DNA of 9,008 nt, from contig JAGOIS010000054.1 in the NCBI GenBank assembly GCA_017995495.1, positions 1 through 9,008 on the forward strand, in the 5' to 3' direction. The stretch's first letter is position 1. The number at the start of each line of letters is the position of its first letter. The notes under the pieces are model-generated. The model saw nothing but the letters and a program-made list of their open reading frames with translations. It ran no database searches and was not told the DNA's origin. Made by a program: the position numbers and the translations under genes. The DNA is from Candidatus Cloacimonadota bacterium (GTDB taxonomy: Bacteria; Cloacimonadota; Cloacimonadia; Cloacimonadales; Cloacimonadaceae). Shown piece by piece: positions 6,943 through 9,008 of the stretch.

Positions 6943-8029
6943 CGGGAAACAGTCAAGCCTTATGTTGCGGTACCAGATGGTCCGCTTTGCCATGGATCAC
7001 GGGATCTCAGCCTGTGCCAGAGAGTATCGCACAACCAGGAAAACCGTCAGTCTTTGGCTGCGGCGTTACTTAGAAGGGGGAGATCCGGAATCTCTTAAGA
7101 ATCAAAGCCGGGTCGGCCAGAACCATCCTCTCAAGACCCCTGCTGAAACGGCTGAGCGGATAATTGAGTATCGAATCAAGACCAAAAACAAGCTGGGAGC
7201 CCGCAGGATCGTGGAAAACCTGAACCTGTCCTGTTCTGCCAAGACGGTCCATAAGATCATCAGGCAGAATGGCTTGATGGACAAGCCCCCCACCAAGTGG
7301 CAACGCCGCAAGGATATGAGTCTGGTCAGGGCCCAGTATCGGCCTTTCGAGAAGATACAACTGGATGCCAAATACCTCAATGACATCCCGGAATGTTACC
7401 CTGCCTACGTTCGCGGCGACATGCCAAAGTATCTTCTGACGGCCAGGGATTACAAAACAGGCTGGCTGTTCATGGCCTACTCCAATTATTTGGATGACAA
7501 GGCCACATCTATCTTTGCCGTGTATCTGTTGCATCATCTGAGGGAAGCAGGGATCGATCTGGCCAGGGTTACCCTGCAAACTGACAATGGCCGGGAATTC
7601 GTTGACCGGCTGCACTATTCCGTGACCTTGTTCCAACAATCTGTCTCCCTAGCCGTTAACCATGATGTGATCCCACCTGCCTCTCCGCGTTTCAACAGCG
7701 ATGTCGAAACCTTTCATAAACTGGTGGAAAACGAGTTCCTCAAGATCGAGGACTTTACCAGCCTGCCAAGGTTCTTCAGCCTAAGCACTGACTACAACAT
7801 CTACTTCAACTTCTTCAGAATAAACCGAAACAGAATGATGAAGTCCCCGGTCCAACTGCTGAATGATGAAAGATCTGACTTATCTCCTACCAAATTAATG
7901 CTGTTACCTATCCTCTGTGATATGTTCAGAGACTATTCCCTTGACGAGCTGCAGGGTGTATACTTTAAAGGGTTACCGCTCACAAATGCTCAATGCCTAC
8001 CATACAATTTGGACAATTGCCGTAATTAA
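6908..8029 (+). CDS. Transposase, integrase-core (rve) DDE family, IS481/IS3-like
   Basis: The 373-residue protein is a complete DDE transposase that would cut and join the ends of its element. Residues about 18-65 form a helix-turn-helix (VRFAMDHGISACAREYRTTR). A second likely DNA-binding helical segment spans 74-125 (LGARRIVENLNLSCSAKTVH). The RNase H-like core follows, with Asp153 in IQLDAKYL, Asp226 in TDNGREF and Glu267 in SPRFNSDVETFHKL. The gap from Asp226 to Glu267 is 40 residues, slightly longer than the common 35. No frameshift or stop interrupts it, so it may be active. No good Shine-Dalgarno precedes the ATG at 6908; Met5 (6920) is an alternative start. The frame is closed upstream by a TAG at 6884-6886. 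Base composition is more AT-rich than the core genes to the left. The exact IS family is uncertain. Confidence 0.88.
   Translation: MFNYMECKKLISGKQSSLMLRYQMVRFAMDHGISACAREYRTTRKTVSLWLRRYLEGGDPESLKNQSRVGQNHPLKTPAETAERIIEYRIKTKNKLGARRIVENLNLSCSAKTVHKIIRQNGLMDKPPTKWQRRKDMSLVRAQYRPFEKIQLDAKYLNDIPECYPAYVRGDMPKYLLTARDYKTGWLFMAYSNYLDDKATSIFAVYLLHHLREAGIDLARVTLQTDNGREFVDRLHYSVTLFQQSVSLAVNHDVIPPASPRFNSDVETFHKLVENEFLKIEDFTSLPRFFSLSTDYNIYFNFFRINRNRMMKSPVQLLNDERSDLSPTKLMLLPILCDMFRDYSLDELQGVYFKGLPLTNAQCLPYNLDNCRN
7982..7998 (+). repeat. 17-bp direct repeat, downstream copy
   Basis: This exact match to 6705-6721 falls inside the last codons of the transposase, encoding part of TNAQCLP. Confidence 0.7.
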
Positions 8030-8090
8030 CCAATAAAACCACATATGATTACGCGCAACAAACTCCACTTCTCCCAATAACATGGCCCTC

Positions 8091-8167
8091 AGTATCAATA
8101 CGGGATCAATACGGGATCATTACGGGTGAAATCCGTATTGATCCCGTATTGATCCCGTATTGATAGT
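8091..8167. repeat. Long hairpin made of three 11-bp units on each arm
   Basis: The left arm contains ATCAATACGGG repeated nearly three times (third unit ATCATTACGGG), and the right arm carries the reverse complement three times. The pairing 8093-8127 with 8165-8131 gives a 35-bp stem with a single T-T mismatch (8120/8138) and one G-T pair, closed by a GAA loop. No T-run follows on either strand, so it does not look like an intrinsic terminator. It could be a repeat-family hairpin, an RNA structure, or a set of 11-bp binding sites on one helical face. Confidence 0.9.
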
Positions 8168-8189
8168 AAGGAGCAAAAGAAAAAAGATC

Positions 8190-8313
8190 CACTTTACTAA
8201 AGCGGGTAAGTCTGGCCATCCCGGGTTTGGCATGGGATCTGGGAAGATATAAACTAAGCTTTGCTAAGGGTCATTAAGAATCTGGATTTTTGACTGGGCT
8301 GGAATGAAAATGG
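8190..8313 (+). repeat. Degenerate relic of the MITE-like element
   Basis: The order of motifs follows the intact copies but is shortened and mutated. A CTTTACTAAAGCGGGTAAG end resembles the left terminus. The left palindromic arm is decayed (8217-8243, CATCCCGGGTTTGGCATGGG) and is followed by GATATAAAC. The right arm is also decayed (8280-8307, TCTGGATTTTTGACTGGGCT). The intact copies carry CATCCCAGCGCAGGCTGGG and TCTGGATTCCAGCCTGCGCT in the same places. Confidence 0.55.
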
Positions 8314-8330
8314 GAGTTCCTCCGCGGAAA

Positions 8331-8570
8331 CTAAAGCCGACAATCAATGAAAAAGCAAAAGCGGCTGCCGTATTCGAAGCCAAAATACCAAGGGACCTGC
8401 TACTCCGGACCGTTGAGGACCCCAGTGAAATAGAAAAGAATGTAGCCCATAACCGCCGTGAATTCGGGCTGGGTCACCTCGTGCTTGCCAAGCCAGAAGT
8501 CTGACACGGTCACATTGGAAGTACCGTTGTTGGGGTTCCACAAAGGACATTGGACAAAAGTTATTCTATC
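8331..8570 (-). pseudogene. Fragment of a formylglycine-generating-enzyme (SUMF1/FGE)-like domain
   Basis: In one minus-strand frame, the stretch from 8537 leftward reads NPNNGTSNVTVSDFWLGKHE, then VTQPEFTAVMG, YFTGVLNGPE, a stop (TAG at 8400-8402), and QVPWYFGFEYGSRF. This closely follows the usual FGE-domain start (V.L..F.IGKYEVTQ.EY.AVMG...YF.G...PVE.VSW.DA..YCN). The frame is closed at both ends (TGA at 8571-8573, TAG at 8331-8333), no start codon fits, and the rest of the domain, including the cysteine region, is absent. It is therefore a gene remnant. In this bacterial group such domains are common in secreted proteins and lipoproteins. It directly follows the end of the SBBP protein gene on the same strand. 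Confidence 0.65.
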
Positions 8571-9008
8571 TCAAAAATTGCCGTAACCTTGTAGAATCCT
8601 TGAGAATTAGAAGTCGTATGTGACCATTGAGTGTTGGCTGTGGATCCGATAGCACTGAAGATTCCGTATGGAGAAGCTCGATAATAGACTCGATAGCTAT
8701 CTGGAGTGATTGGTTGACCGTTTGTGTCCTGGGTGACAGGTGACCATTGCAGAATGATACTGCTCCCGCTATGTGAGATGATCAGATTTTGCGGAGCCAA
8801 TGGCACACCCGATCCTGAAGGATTTGAGATTTTAGCCACAAAGATATCATCACCTCCGTACCATTCAGGATGGATAGAACCGATATGAGAGTAGCCATTA
8901 AAAAACCCCGTGACATAGTAATATCCAAAGTTATCCATATATATACCCAAACCCATATCGTCATCAGATCCTCCTGCTTCTTCAGCCCAGAGCCAATAAC
9001 CGTTGAAT
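8561..9008 (-). CDS. C-terminal part of an SBBP-repeat/fibronectin-III secreted protein
   Basis: The frame is open from the right window edge (FNGYWLWAEEAGGSDDD precedes the first in-window ATG) to a TAA at 8561, giving 148 visible residues. Visible residues 1-65 form the end of an SBBP-type beta-propeller repeat: WLWAEEAGGSDDD, an aspartate-led strand, YYYVTGFFNG, GGDDIFVAKIS. Residues about 68-148 look like a fibronectin-III domain (PLAPQNLIISHSGSSIILQW, PDSYRVYYRAS, GFYKVTAIFEIE). Such proteins are usually secreted with many propeller repeats. The N-terminus, signal peptide and full length lie outside the window. There is no YPNPFNP tail, unlike the protein at 3838-5748. Function is unknown; an extracellular adhesive or structural role is a guess. 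Confidence 0.75.
   Translation of the reverse strand, partial: FNGYWLWAEEAGGSDDDMGLGIYMDNFGYYYVTGFFNGYSHIGSIHPEWYGGDDIFVAKISNPSGSGVPLAPQNLIISHSGSSIILQWSPVTQDTNGQPITPDSYRVYYRASPYGIFSAIGSTANTQWSHTTSNSQGFYKVTAIFEIE

Larger units (their letters stand above)
6705..8040 (+). mobile_element. Insertion sequence carrying a DDE transposase (ends not resolved)
   Basis: The region holds one intact transposase gene and is surrounded by repeats. A 17-bp exact direct repeat (ACAAATGCTCAATGCCT) occurs at 6705-6721 and 7982-7998. I could not identify convincing terminal inverted repeats, so both borders are approximate; the given limits simply span the direct repeat and the transposase. Confidence 0.4.

Noticed and set aside
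8091..8167. CRISPR-like array or intrinsic terminator at the 11-bp units
   Set aside because: The units are contiguous with no spacers and are inverted around a 3-base loop, and no T-run follows on either strand.
8304..8504. 66-residue plus-strand frame
   Set aside because: It is antisense to the formylglycine-generating-enzyme remnant, starts within the decayed repeat and has no convincing family resemblance.

Overview
The window looks like chromosomal DNA from an uncultured bacterium of the Fibrobacteres-Chlorobi-Bacteroidetes sphere, most likely Candidatus Cloacimonadota. This is inference from protein style. The large secreted protein has a VPVELSSFTA-type fibronectin-like segment followed by a YPNPFNP C-terminal sorting domain. 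Beside it are a fragment of a formylglycine-generating-enzyme-like domain and an SBBP-repeat protein. The taxon cannot be proven from this window alone.

Left part (1-3370): GC-rich core genes. A phosphate butyryl/acetyltransferase (ptb, cut by the left window edge) runs leftward. Across a 312-base divergent spacer, a paraslipin (QmcA/SPFH) gene and a complete enolase gene run rightward, 24 bases apart. They probably form one transcript ending at a strong intrinsic terminator.

Middle part (3365-6271): one large secreted or surface protein gene on the minus strand (636 residues after start correction), with its own promoter, hairpin-rich leader and terminator. It is bracketed by two directly repeated, about 330-bp, MITE-like elements with imperfect terminal inverted repeats. 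A third, orphan left terminus abuts the first copy. The arrangement resembles a cassette able to be lost by recombination between the repeats.

Right part (6272-9008): accessory and decaying DNA. A GC-rich fold-back repeat block (6272-6686) lies beside an intact DDE (integrase-core) transposase gene. The transposase start is preceded by a stable hairpin and overlapped by a short open frame. Downstream are a 77-bp hairpin built from three 11-bp units per arm, a degenerate MITE relic, a broken formylglycine-generating-enzyme-like fragment, and the C-terminal part of an SBBP/fibronectin-type secreted protein that continues beyond the right edge.

No tRNA, rRNA or CRISPR array was recognised. The most unusual signals are the 11-bp-unit hairpin at 8091-8167, the right-end/left-end junction of the MITE at 3667-3720, and a leader loop complementary to the ribosome binding site of the surface-protein gene.
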